DNA of 64,000 nucleotides, from assembly GCA_016928305.1 (NCBI GenBank), contig JAFGKY010000114.1, positions 1 to 64,000 on the forward strand. Direction: 5' to 3'. This document shows positions 34,697 to 43,674 of the stretch, piece after piece. The translations under genes were made by a program, and so were the position numbers. Numbering within the stretch: position 1 is the first letter of the stretch; every line of letters starts with the position of its first letter. Below the pieces are notes generated by a model, which had not been told where the DNA came from, made no database searches, and saw only the letters and a list, made by a program, of their open reading frames with translations. Source of the DNA: Bacteroidales bacterium (lineage in GTDB: Bacteria; Bacteroidota; Bacteroidia; Bacteroidales; UBA10428).

Positions 34697-35935
34697 ATGA
34701 ACAACTGGAAGAAAGTTTTTGCCATCCTATGGACCGGCCAGCTGTTTTCAACCTTAAGCAGCATGGCTGTCGGTTATGCCGTGATTTTCTGGCTGAGTAT
34801 AAAAACAGGTTCAGCCGAAGTGTTGGCCTTTGCCACCATTGCAGCCATGCTTCCGCAGCTTTTACTCGGGCTTTTCACCGGTGTGCTGATTGACCGGTGG
34901 GATAGGAGGCTGACCATGATTATTGCCGATACATTCATTGCCATGTGTACGGCAGTCATTGCCCTGCTTTTTTATCTGGATAAGGTGGAACTGGGGCATA
35001 TTTACCTGCTGCTTGCACTTCGGTCGGTTGGCAGTGCATTTCATATGCCCGCTATACAGGCTTCCATACCGCTGCTTGTGCCTCGTTCTGAGCTAATGCG
35101 TGTTGCCGGGTTCAACCAGGTTATTCATTCTGTCGGATCCATTGCCGGTCCGGCTTTTGCCGCACTGCTGATAACCGCTTTCGACATGACCTATGTGTTG
35201 CTGTTCGACGTTTTGGGAGCTGCCTTTGCGGTGACTTCACTGCTGCTGGTAAGTATTCCAAACCCTGAGAGGAAAGAAGGAGAGCATGTTCCCGATATTT
35301 TCAGGGAAATGAAGGAAGGGTTAAAGGAAATATATGGAAAGCCGGGTTTGTTATGGCTTTTCATATTTGTGGTGCTGGCTGGCTTTTTTATCATGCCGGT
35401 GGCGGTTTTGTTTCCGTTGATGACGTTAAACCATTTTGGAGGAGGTACATATCAGATGAGCCTGATTGAGGTTGCATGGGGCCTGGGAATGTTACTGGGG
35501 GGTGCAATAATGGGAGTTCTGAAGCTGAGAACCGATAAGATCATTCTGATTAATACCATGTATATAATACTGGGATTCACATTTGCTTTGTCGGGATTTC
35601 TACCCTCAACAGGATTCCTGTTCTTCATTGCCCTTACCTTCATCGGTGGGATCTCGGGAGCCATTTATTCCGGGGCATTCACGGTTGTCATGCAAACCAT
35701 CGTTGAACCCTCTGCCCTGGGCAGGGTATTTTCAATCCATGGCAGTGTTACCATGATACCCGCAATGATAGGCTTGCTGCAAATTGGTTTTATTGCTGAT
35801 TATATCGGGATTACTACTACTTTTATCATTGCCGGTGTTGCCCTTGGCCTCATCGGAATCGTATCCTTTTTGGTGTCGCCTATACGTACGTTGAGTACAC
35901 CCTTTCGGGATGGGGGTACCCTGTCAGGGTGGTAA
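34697..35935 (+). CDS. MFS drug/siderophore-type exporter
   Basis: From ATG 34697 this protein has 412 residues and 12 predicted helices. The signature FTGVLIDRWDRR between helices 2 and 3 is the MFS loop motif, and the overall layout (QLFSTLSSMAVGYAVIFWL, GSIAGPAFAALL) fits the MFS_3/EntS-like exporter group. Proton-driven export of a small molecule is likely; the compound is unknown. The ORF-track start at 34640 adds a polar 19-residue tail, so I use the ATG next to the first helix. The last codons (GGTLSGW) run into a palindromic repeat, so the native C-terminus may have been shorter or different. Confidence 0.87.
   Translation: MNNWKKVFAILWTGQLFSTLSSMAVGYAVIFWLSIKTGSAEVLAFATIAAMLPQLLLGLFTGVLIDRWDRRLTMIIADTFIAMCTAVIALLFYLDKVELGHIYLLLALRSVGSAFHMPAIQASIPLLVPRSELMRVAGFNQVIHSVGSIAGPAFAALLITAFDMTYVLLFDVLGAAFAVTSLLLVSIPNPERKEGEHVPDIFREMKEGLKEIYGKPGLLWLFIFVVLAGFFIMPVAVLFPLMTLNHFGGGTYQMSLIEVAWGLGMLLGGAIMGVLKLRTDKIILINTMYIILGFTFALSGFLPSTGFLFFIALTFIGGISGAIYSGAFTVVMQTIVEPSALGRVFSIHGSVTMIPAMIGLLQIGFIADYIGITTTFIIAGVALGLIGIVSFLVSPIRTLSTPFRDGGTLSGW
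35918..35930. repeat. Palindrome ACCCTG-T-CAGGGT at the end of the MFS gene
   Basis: A perfect 6-bp inverted repeat with a one-base centre supplies the last codons of the MFS gene. It may be part of a short dispersed element or an overlapping terminator stem; no T-run follows. Confidence 0.5.
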
Positions 35936-36056
35936 GGGAGGTAACAGGGTCTAAGAATGAGAAATGGTGGTGATCAGGATTTTCTATTTTAGAGAAATAA
36001 CCTTACATTTTCCAAGGATTGAAACAAGGAGTTTTTACTAAAAATTGCTTAATGCC

Positions 36057-37085
36057 ATGCGAAAGCAAAACCAGGAGATTACCGATAAGAATATCATTGA
36101 AGAAATACTGTCATTTTCAGCAATCTGCAGGATTGCCATGATGGATGACGATGTGCCCTATCTTTTACCCTTCAATTACGGTTATCACGATAACTGCATC
36201 TATATTCACTCTGCGCCTGAAGGCAAAAAGATCGACCTGATCCGGAAAAACAACAGGGTTTGTTTTGAGATCGAACAAACAGCCCGGATTATTAAGAGCG
36301 AGAAAGCATGCAAATGGGCAACTCTCTACCGTTCGGTTGTAGGTTATGGCAATGTGGAGATTATATCGGAATTCAATGAAAAGCAGAAAGGGCTCGAAAT
36401 TATCATGGCCCATAATGGGGCTATTGAAAATATGGAATTTGAACGAAAACAAATTGAAGCTGTCGTTTTACTGAAATTGAAGATCGATAAAATTACGGGT
36501 AAGCAATCCGGTAATTGGAACAAATACGAAAATGCAACCGATTATTCCGTTGAAACTGAAAGACTTTTTCTGAAGGAAATCACATGGGGTGATTTGGAAA
36601 ATATTTACAGGCTTCATACACTGCCCGAAACCGATGAATATAATACGCTGGGAATATTAAAAAATACCGAAGAGGCAAGAAATGTAATGCAACCCGCCAT
36701 TGAAGATAAATTCAACGATGTACGAAAAAAAATACTATGGACGGTTACAAGAAAAGACACGGGTGCTTTTATCGGGGAAGCCGGTATGAGCTTATCAGCC
36801 GACCGGTTTAAGCTGGGGGAGATATTTTACAATATCCTGCCGGAACAATGGAATAAAGGGTATGGCACTGAAACCGCCAGGGCGCTGATCAGATTTGGTT
36901 TTGAAAAACTGCATTTGCATAAGATTGAAGCCGGTGTGGCCACAGAAAATGTCCGGTCGATCAGGGTGCTTGAAAAAGCCGGCATGCAAAGAGAAGGACT
37001 GAGAAGGAAAATATTGCCGATCAGGGGGGTATGGAAAGACAATTATCATTATGCGATTGTTGAGGATGATCCGGTGCGTTACTAA
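36057..37085 (+). CDS. Fusion of pyridoxamine-oxidase-like flavin domain and GNAT acetyltransferase
   Basis: This 342-residue cytosolic protein has two domains. Residues about 1-145 resemble the NimA/PNPOx-like FMN-binding family (ICRIAMMDDDVPYLLPFNYGYHDNCIYIHSA, GKKIDLIRKNNRVCFEIE, SVVGYGNVEII). Residues about 170-340 form a RimJ/RimL-type GNAT domain (TERLFLKEITWGDLENIYRLH, NILPEQWNKGYGTETARALIRFGFEKLHLHKIEA, ENVRSIRVLEKAGMQREG). Each half is normally a separate protein; the fusion suggests linked flavin and acetyl-CoA chemistry, perhaps in detoxification. I use ATG 36057 rather than the TTG 12 bases upstream. Confidence 0.86.
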   Translation: MRKQNQEITDKNIIEEILSFSAICRIAMMDDDVPYLLPFNYGYHDNCIYIHSAPEGKKIDLIRKNNRVCFEIEQTARIIKSEKACKWATLYRSVVGYGNVEIISEFNEKQKGLEIIMAHNGAIENMEFERKQIEAVVLLKLKIDKITGKQSGNWNKYENATDYSVETERLFLKEITWGDLENIYRLHTLPETDEYNTLGILKNTEEARNVMQPAIEDKFNDVRKKILWTVTRKDTGAFIGEAGMSLSADRFKLGEIFYNILPEQWNKGYGTETARALIRFGFEKLHLHKIEAGVATENVRSIRVLEKAGMQREGLRRKILPIRGVWKDNYHYAIVEDDPVRY

Positions 37086-37307
37086 CGTTGTGTCAACTCC
37101 TATCAGCTGCTCGGCTCCGCCGAGTGACAGGATGAAACGAATTTTCTTTATTGTACAAATCAAGTTATTTATAATAGGTAAAAAAGGCAGTAACCTAAGC
37201 GAGGGCAGTTTCTTAGCAAAGCAGGAAAATGGCCGGGAATATTGTAAATTCCTATAGGGATCATAAATACTGGATTTATAGCCACCTTTGTCTAAGTATC
37301 ATCAATT

Positions 37308-39401
37308 CTATTTGGAAGGATCAAACATCCACAAATCAATGCAGTCAGCTTTCAAGTCTTCCGAACCATAATCCGATATCCCTCCGCAGATAAAACCTTT
37401 ACCACCACTTTCGCATCCACCTGCTGCAAATCTTTTCTGACCCGGGAAACCGATTGCGGTCCATATATCTTTATCAGGATCATATTTGTAAAACTCCTGT
37501 GTTCCCTCATTAAACCAACCCAAACCGGTGTATAAATATCCGTTAAGCGAAAATCCGATTATGTTTTCAGTCGATCCGGGCATAGGTGCTTTTATTCTCC
37601 AGGTGTTAGTCTCAGGGTTATATTGCCGCAATTCCGGAGAGTACTGAGGTTTTATAATATATCCAAATTGGTTCACGCTGAAACCGTATAAAATACTGAT
37701 TTCTGAGTATTGATTATACGGAAGTTTGCCAATGGAATCCCAACTGTCCGATTTATAGTCGTAGCGCCATAGATCCAGGAACTTCTCGAAGGCATAATCC
37801 TCAATGCCCAGGCCGCCACCAATGTATGCTCTGTCACCTATAACAAAACCGAAAGCACCATACCTTTTCTTTTTTGAAAAACTTGATTTCTGTGTCCACT
37901 GGTTTTCTTCCGGGCTATATTCCCAGACTTCCTCTGAATAATTGTTATTCCCGGCTTGACCAAAGCAGACATAAATTCTGCTGTTGATAACAAATGAAGT
38001 GGTTAATACCCTTCCATGATCCGGAAAACTCGCCTTTTCTGTCCATTGATTCAATTCAGGATCAAATTCCCACAAATCAGCAAGAAGAGTTGTATTATCC
38101 GGTACACCAAGTAATTCTGTATTTCCAAGACCAAAATACAGTTTTCCTTGTAATCCATGGGCAATGGGATATACCCTTGGAGAGCCCGGAAAATCTGCCA
38201 TTCTTGTCCAACGGCTTCGGTATTCAAAAGTAAAGCAGGATTGCGATAAAGCTGTTTGTCCGGCAACCTCAACGATGATCCTGAAAGAATCAATAACCGA
38301 TACTTCCGGAAGGCCTATCAAATCACCAGGTATAAGTATCGTAAGCTCATTTCTGCTTGCATTGAGGACTTCAGCTCTTTTATCTTTAAAAAAGACTGCA
38401 TTACAGGATGGTATATGGCTGAAATTAACGCCGGTAATAGTAACCGTTATGCCTGTATTCTCTGCCTTGGCAGGAGAAAAAGATGAAATGACCGGAGGAA
38501 GTAAACTGAACTTTTCCTGAAACGACAGTTTAAAGGTTCCTAAGTTTAATGAGACAACCGGATCCGGTGATTGAATATCGGAAGGTACGACGCATTTAAT
38601 TAAATCATCTTTTGCCTCGATAATTTCCGCAATGCTGTTATTAAAGTTGACTTTGAAATAATCATGGTTACAGGGAAGATTTTTACCAGTGATTATGATT
38701 GTGTCTCCAAATGTTCCTGTTTTTGGGTAATAGTCTGTTAAAGATGTTTTCTGCAATGCAAATAATTGTTTTGCCCGAGCTGTATTACCGAATATTGAAA
38801 CAGAAATGATGCTGCTATCTTTTTGCAGCCTTTCAGGTACAAGAACTGTAAGTGTTGTACCAGTGGATCTCAATACACGTGCAACAAGGGTATCAAATTT
38901 AACTGAGTTGGATTGTCCCAGGCTGAACCCGTTGCCATAGATAGTCACTGAATCCAGTATTTTGCCGGTCAATGGTGAGAAATCCTTAATAAATGGAGCA
39001 CTACTGCCCATACTGTGAAAAGATACCTGTTTCCCATACACCATATAACGATCGGAATGTATAAATGCTTTAACGAAATAATCTTTCCCCTTTTTCAGGG
39101 TAGTTTTAATAACAAGGCTGAATTTACCGGTAGATGCATTCTCCTGAATTACAGCTTTCTCGGCATATTCGAATGAAGGTTCTTCGATTGTATCCCAGAC
39201 AAATCCGTATTCTTCAATAATTGCATTTCCCTTAAAGGTTATTTCGGCATTGAAGGTGGCACCATCATCCGAAATCTTTGTTACTTCCAGGGTGTTCACC
39301 CTTGGGAAATCCCTTGAGGTAATCTCTTCTTTCTGACAATCGATAATGAACAGAAAGCTTAAGAAAAGGATCGCTGGAAAATTATAATAGGCTTTTTTCA
39401 T
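37308..39401 (-). CDS. TIG/kelch surface lipoprotein, cassette copy 2
   Basis: This 697-residue protein (ATG 39401; the ORF-track TTG 39419 would overlap the upstream gene) has a lipoprotein-like signal ending LFIIDC. Asp before the Cys is unusual, so lipidation is less certain. A fibronectin-like N-terminal part is followed by about three IPT/TIG domains (for example IKDFSPLTGKILDSVTIYG, YYPKTGTFGDTIIITG and ISSFSPAKAENTGITVTITG, about 135-390). Six kelch motifs (about 400-690: WTRMADFPG, WTEKASFPD, WTQKSSFSK, ...FICGGI) form a six-bladed propeller. It is likely surface-exposed and binds a ligand. It follows an outer-membrane barrel gene by eight bases and is paralogous to the gene at 40691. 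Confidence 0.85.
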   Translation of the reverse strand: MKKAYYNFPAILFLSFLFIIDCQKEEITSRDFPRVNTLEVTKISDDGATFNAEITFKGNAIIEEYGFVWDTIEEPSFEYAEKAVIQENASTGKFSLVIKTTLKKGKDYFVKAFIHSDRYMVYGKQVSFHSMGSSAPFIKDFSPLTGKILDSVTIYGNGFSLGQSNSVKFDTLVARVLRSTGTTLTVLVPERLQKDSSIISVSIFGNTARAKQLFALQKTSLTDYYPKTGTFGDTIIITGKNLPCNHDYFKVNFNNSIAEIIEAKDDLIKCVVPSDIQSPDPVVSLNLGTFKLSFQEKFSLLPPVISSFSPAKAENTGITVTITGVNFSHIPSCNAVFFKDKRAEVLNASRNELTILIPGDLIGLPEVSVIDSFRIIVEVAGQTALSQSCFTFEYRSRWTRMADFPGSPRVYPIAHGLQGKLYFGLGNTELLGVPDNTTLLADLWEFDPELNQWTEKASFPDHGRVLTTSFVINSRIYVCFGQAGNNNYSEEVWEYSPEENQWTQKSSFSKKKRYGAFGFVIGDRAYIGGGLGIEDYAFEKFLDLWRYDYKSDSWDSIGKLPYNQYSEISILYGFSVNQFGYIIKPQYSPELRQYNPETNTWRIKAPMPGSTENIIGFSLNGYLYTGLGWFNEGTQEFYKYDPDKDIWTAIGFPGQKRFAAGGCESGGKGFICGGISDYGSEDLKADCIDLWMFDPSK

Positions 39402-39409
39402 TGTATGGT

Positions 39410-40630
39410 TTAAAAACAAACACCGCCTTTTATTCCTATATTCTGTATTCTTGAAAAGGTTTCTGTCCTTTTTTCTGAAATGTAATTATAGTGAAGGGCG
39501 AAAAAAATATATCGTTTATTATTCCAGTAATAGTTTACCCCAAGGGTACCACTTCCACAAATTGAAATCTTATCCAGCGGAATGTCATGAAACTCATTCG
39601 TGTATACCATGTCTTTTAGTTCAAGTTCAGAAACACGTCTTGAGCTGTTCTTTATAATTGAATGTATGCCTCCTCCAATGGATGCTGTGGGCCTGAATTT
39701 TCCTTTCGGGTATGTATATTTCAAAGAAATCAGATTTTTAAGAAACAAGGCATGAATATGATAATCGATATGCTCAATAAAAGCTGTTTCCGTGATCTTG
39801 TGATAGCCATAGAAATAATATTTCCCGGCCTCGGCCTCGAATTGCAAGGTAATTTTTTCATTAACACTGGGAATCATTGTATTAAGTATGAGTCCAAGAG
39901 AAGGATTAAAGCTGTATTCAAAATCGAGTGGGGAATATGTTTCATCCATAAAATATCTAATCCAAGAAATATTGTAACCTACAAATGGAGTAATTCTTAT
40001 CGTGATTAACGATAACTTCTTTTCATAAACAATGCATTCTTCATCCTTGCAAATGTATGAATGGTAATCCTTTACTATGTTTATCAAGGATTTGTGTGTT
40101 AATTTCGCATTATTGACTTTCCTTTGGATTTCATTGCAGTCACGAAAAGTGGCTTTCAGAATTCCAATATGACGGTTGGATCTCATAACAAACTTTCGCT
40201 CGTCTTCAAGAAAAATTTCCTTTTCTTCGTTGGTCAGTTCAAGAATTCTTCCATCATCTTTCTCAATCAGGTAATGATCACTCCAGGAATCTTTATAATA
40301 ATATAAATTTGCTATTCCATCCACCAGAAATTCAATGAATCTGGTAATACTTAGGTTATTTATCTGAATTGTCCTGGATATGTAGTATTTACCTTCAATA
40401 AACCAATAAGCCCTGATATCGCCGGGTTTATAAGTTACAATTTTCGATTTTTCATCTGCTTTGTACACGCATGAATTTGAGTTTTTTATATCTCCCCTGT
40501 AATCGATCAGCCCACTCAGGGTATCACCCGAATTTGAAATAATATAACCGGGTTTAAAATTGGATTGTGAGAAGGATTTCTGTAAGGTGAGAAATGCAAT
40601 CAGGATAAAAACTATTCTTATTGTCCTCAT
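39410..40630 (-). CDS. Outer-membrane beta-barrel protein, cassette copy 2
   Basis: This 406-residue protein has a signal peptide ending SFSQ. An N-terminal periplasmic domain (about 25-180: GYIISNSGDTLSGLID, IVTYKPGDIRAYWF, ANLYYYKDSWSDHYLIEK) precedes barrel strands (about 205-400, ITPFVGYNISWIRYF, YFFALHYNYI) that end in an aromatic, KGGVCF, typical of barrel insertion signals. It is paralogous to the protein at 42396-43553, sharing the N-terminal domain and gene order. The pair with the TIG/kelch lipoprotein suggests a two-part surface complex. No transport substrate can be named. Confidence 0.82.
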   Translation of the reverse strand: MRTIRIVFILIAFLTLQKSFSQSNFKPGYIISNSGDTLSGLIDYRGDIKNSNSCVYKADEKSKIVTYKPGDIRAYWFIEGKYYISRTIQINNLSITRFIEFLVDGIANLYYYKDSWSDHYLIEKDDGRILELTNEEKEIFLEDERKFVMRSNRHIGILKATFRDCNEIQRKVNNAKLTHKSLINIVKDYHSYICKDEECIVYEKKLSLITIRITPFVGYNISWIRYFMDETYSPLDFEYSFNPSLGLILNTMIPSVNEKITLQFEAEAGKYYFYGYHKITETAFIEHIDYHIHALFLKNLISLKYTYPKGKFRPTASIGGGIHSIIKNSSRRVSELELKDMVYTNEFHDIPLDKISICGSGTLGVNYYWNNKRYIFFALHYNYISEKRTETFSRIQNIGIKGGVCF

Positions 40631-40690
40631 CTTTTGTTATACATTATGTAATTAGTAGGATTATTAATTCTCAAACGATGTTTGTAAATA

Positions 40691-42391
40691 TTACGGAATA
40701 AAATAGTAGAAAAAACCTTCATCATTATTATAAACTCCTTGACTTCCTATGTATCCTTTGTTGTCTATAACAAATAAGATATCAGGGAAAAAATATCCGG
40801 GAATAACATACAGTTTTAGCCAAAAATCGGTTTCGGGATCATATTCATATATATTGCTTACTTCATTCTCGTATAGCCAGGCGTAACCTTTTAAATCATT
40901 TGAAAATAAGAGATGCCAACTATTTTCAGGACAATTATCTTTTTGCATCCAGGTATCATTCAGACTGTCATATTCCCATAAATCTCCATAATAGTTAGAT
41001 ATATAGGCTTTTGTATTAATAACGAACGAATTAAAAAGCACTGTAGTAATTGCGGGACAAACATTAAGTTCTGTCCAGGAATCATCATCAGGATTATACC
41101 TCCAGACATAGTTATAAATTCCAACCACAACAAATCCCTTGCCATCAATGGAAAATCCTGTGCAGGTATAAAAAATTGCCGGCAGATTTTTCAGTTGTTT
41201 CCATGTGTCTGTTAACGGATCGTATTCCCACATGTCCTGTTTGTAATAGGGATCATTCCCTCCACCTGCTCCAATGTATGCTTTTTCATTTATGATGAAA
41301 ACAAAAGGATTACTGCGATAGTTGCCTGGGAAATTGCTTTTTTGATTCCATGAATCATTAATGGAATTATATTGATACAGGGAATTATCGAGTAAAACAT
41401 AGCCGTATTGATTAATACTGAATGAACAGGATACATAAAAATAATCATTAAGGGGCAGGTCAGCCAAAGAAACTTTCCACCAGCTTTGTTTCATGGTGAA
41501 GCCTTGCGTATAGCCATAATGCTTTTCACCGAAGGAAACAGAAATATTGACCATTTCATCCGATTGATCTATTTTACCGGTGGGAGGGACAAAAACAATC
41601 ATTTTATTTTCCTCTATGGAATAAACGGTTGCCAGACTATTACCAAAGCTTATTTCACAAGGTTGTCCATTGACAATCAGGTACTCTCCTTCAATAGTCA
41701 CAAGATCTCCCGGTTTACCTTCCATGGGATACACCGATACTATTTTAGGTCCCAGAATGGTATAATGGCTTTCAGATGTATCGGATTTTCCGAGTACGCT
41801 TACAATGATCGGATAATCTCCGTAATTACTCACTTGCGGTGATGTAATTATAATCTCATTTGTGTCCGACCTCACCACGGTGCAGGGTATATCTCCCAGT
41901 CTCACCAGGTTTCTTTCATTCAGGCGACTGAAATTCCTTCCGGTTATGGTAATTTCTGTGCCATCAAGTCCGGAAGCCGGAGAAAAGGAAAGAATCTCAG
42001 GAGGTGAACTGCCTTTACTCAGGAATGATTCTTCATTTGCATAAACAAGGTATGCAGAGGACCGGATATATGCTCTTACATAATACGTAACATCCTTTTC
42101 CAGATCGGAGGTAATTTTGCATGTATAGGGCCCGGTTGCAGGCATATAGTCCAATTCCGCTTTAAAATCATCTACCGTCGGTGAATGATCAATACTCCAT
42201 ACAAAACCGCATTCCAGGATACTGTAATCGCCAACATTTGTTATGGTGGCATTCAGGACTGCCCCTGAATTGTCGGTAACAATATTCTGTGTATAAAGAA
42301 TGGGGAAATCTTTTGACCTGTTGTCCGATCCATTTTCACAGCCTATTACCAGGCAGGCGGTTAAGGAAACCAGGAACAATTGATTTTTCAT
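40691..42391 (-). CDS. TIG/kelch surface lipoprotein, cassette copy 1
   Basis: This 566-residue lipoprotein has a clean lipobox LVIGC (Cys18). It has a fibronectin-like segment, two IPT/TIG domains (ILSFSPASGLDGTEITITG and IVSVYPMEGKPGDLVTIEG, about 130-300) and kelch-like blades (about 320-560: WNQKSNFPG, WKQLKNLPA, WTELNVCPA, WMQKDNCPE, FWLKLYVIPG). It lies five bases after the barrel gene, in the same order as the copy downstream. It has one TIG domain fewer than its paralog. It probably binds a ligand or scaffold at the cell surface. Confidence 0.86.
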   Translation of the reverse strand: MKNQLFLVSLTACLVIGCENGSDNRSKDFPILYTQNIVTDNSGAVLNATITNVGDYSILECGFVWSIDHSPTVDDFKAELDYMPATGPYTCKITSDLEKDVTYYVRAYIRSSAYLVYANEESFLSKGSSPPEILSFSPASGLDGTEITITGRNFSRLNERNLVRLGDIPCTVVRSDTNEIIITSPQVSNYGDYPIIVSVLGKSDTSESHYTILGPKIVSVYPMEGKPGDLVTIEGEYLIVNGQPCEISFGNSLATVYSIEENKMIVFVPPTGKIDQSDEMVNISVSFGEKHYGYTQGFTMKQSWWKVSLADLPLNDYFYVSCSFSINQYGYVLLDNSLYQYNSINDSWNQKSNFPGNYRSNPFVFIINEKAYIGAGGGNDPYYKQDMWEYDPLTDTWKQLKNLPAIFYTCTGFSIDGKGFVVVGIYNYVWRYNPDDDSWTELNVCPAITTVLFNSFVINTKAYISNYYGDLWEYDSLNDTWMQKDNCPENSWHLLFSNDLKGYAWLYENEVSNIYEYDPETDFWLKLYVIPGYFFPDILFVIDNKGYIGSQGVYNNDEGFFYYFIP

Positions 42392-42395
42392 AGGA

Positions 42396-43553
42396 TCAGA
42401 AGTTAACGCCGGATAAGATGAAGAATGAATTTAGGAGAACTAGCTCCCGGCTGAAAATACTGTATGTTTTTGAATACCGGATCTCAACAGAAATGGAATT
42501 CTTCGGGCTTAAATTGAATTGCATTCCGAAACCTGCTGTCAATCCGGCCTGATGCCTTATGGTTAACAGATCATAAGCAGGCTTGTTTAATTCAATAATA
42601 TTCTGGTTGAAAATGGCTGTATATCCGTGCGAATCACTTTTCAGATGAAATGAATAGATACCACCGGCACTGACAAAAGGACGGTAATTGATAAAAGGAC
42701 AGGTATACCGGAAAAAAACAGGCAGGTTCAAATAATTTGTTTCGACGGTCAGGTCAACATCACTGTATTCGCTTCGCCTGTTGTATGAAAATGCATTCCG
42801 TGCATAATAAAGCTCAGCATGCAATGAAAAATAACTTACCGAAACCGGCTTATCGATAAACAAGCCGATAATAAAACCTCCGTCGTATTTAAAATCCAGT
42901 TGCTGTGAATAATCTTCGATTGTAATATCATAAATTGAACGGTAAATATATTCCGGAGAAGCGGATATCCGGGTTATTCCGTATCCTGCAATTGCACCGT
43001 ACCGGAATCGGGGGAAAGGTTTATGTCGGCAGTTGTTGTACCAGGTAGCATATTTTTGCATTGAAAGCTTGGTATAGGTTACATATTTCAGTTGATCGGA
43101 CATGAATTTGCATTCACCTGAATAAGTCATAAGTGATTCATGAAAACCTGTGGTTTTGTTCAGACTGTCATTCTTACTTATTTCAATCATTTGTCCGCTT
43201 TCTTTTTCAAGAAAGAATTTGCTCCCGTTTTTATCCTTATAGTAATACAGAGTTAAGTTTCCTTTACTTAATCTTTCAAGGAAAACCTTTTTTTCAACCT
43301 GGTCTAACGTAATAATCCTTGCAATATATACCTTATCATCTTTAAAACCGTATTCGTCAACTTCATAAGGGGTATAGGTTATTATTCTGTCCTTCACTTT
43401 TATCTGGCAAGACCTGGCATTTTGCACGAGTCCTCCATCAAGCATTTGAACGCCAACTGTCATGGTGCTATCCTTGACATAATAGCCTTTTTGTCCGACG
43501 ATGACAGTTGAAGGTATGAAAAGCAGTAACAGAGATATTAATCTATTGCTCAT
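42396..43553 (-). CDS. Outer-membrane beta-barrel protein, cassette copy 1
   Basis: This 385-residue protein begins MSNRLISLLLLFIPSTVIVGQ with a signal peptide. The N-terminal domain (about 22-165: GYYVKDSTMTVGVQM, RIITYTPYEVDEYGF, LTLYYYKDKNGSKFFLEKESGQMIEI) matches the copy at 39410. The C-terminal barrel (about 180-385) ends in GVNF, an aromatic terminus suited to outer-membrane insertion. It is the first gene of the duplicated cassette. A TATATTTG element lies 77 bases upstream. Confidence 0.82.
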   Translation of the reverse strand: MSNRLISLLLLFIPSTVIVGQKGYYVKDSTMTVGVQMLDGGLVQNARSCQIKVKDRIITYTPYEVDEYGFKDDKVYIARIITLDQVEKKVFLERLSKGNLTLYYYKDKNGSKFFLEKESGQMIEISKNDSLNKTTGFHESLMTYSGECKFMSDQLKYVTYTKLSMQKYATWYNNCRHKPFPRFRYGAIAGYGITRISASPEYIYRSIYDITIEDYSQQLDFKYDGGFIIGLFIDKPVSVSYFSLHAELYYARNAFSYNRRSEYSDVDLTVETNYLNLPVFFRYTCPFINYRPFVSAGGIYSFHLKSDSHGYTAIFNQNIIELNKPAYDLLTIRHQAGLTAGFGMQFNLSPKNSISVEIRYSKTYSIFSRELVLLNSFFILSGVNF

Positions 43554-43629
43554 AACAGGATTTTTATCACTATCTGAAAACAGAATAGAAATTATTATAT
43601 CAGGATATCACCTATTAAATAAACTGAAC

Positions 43630-43637
43630 CAAATATA
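43630..43637 (-). promoter_or_regulatory. Candidate -7 element of the barrel/kelch cassettes
   Basis: TATATTTG on the minus strand matches the consensus exactly. No TTG at the expected upstream spacing was found, so only the -7 box is supported. It would serve the four-gene run ending at 37308. Confidence 0.4.
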
Positions 43638-43674
43638 CAATTATTTTATTTTGTTAATATTTGTTTCTGTTATT

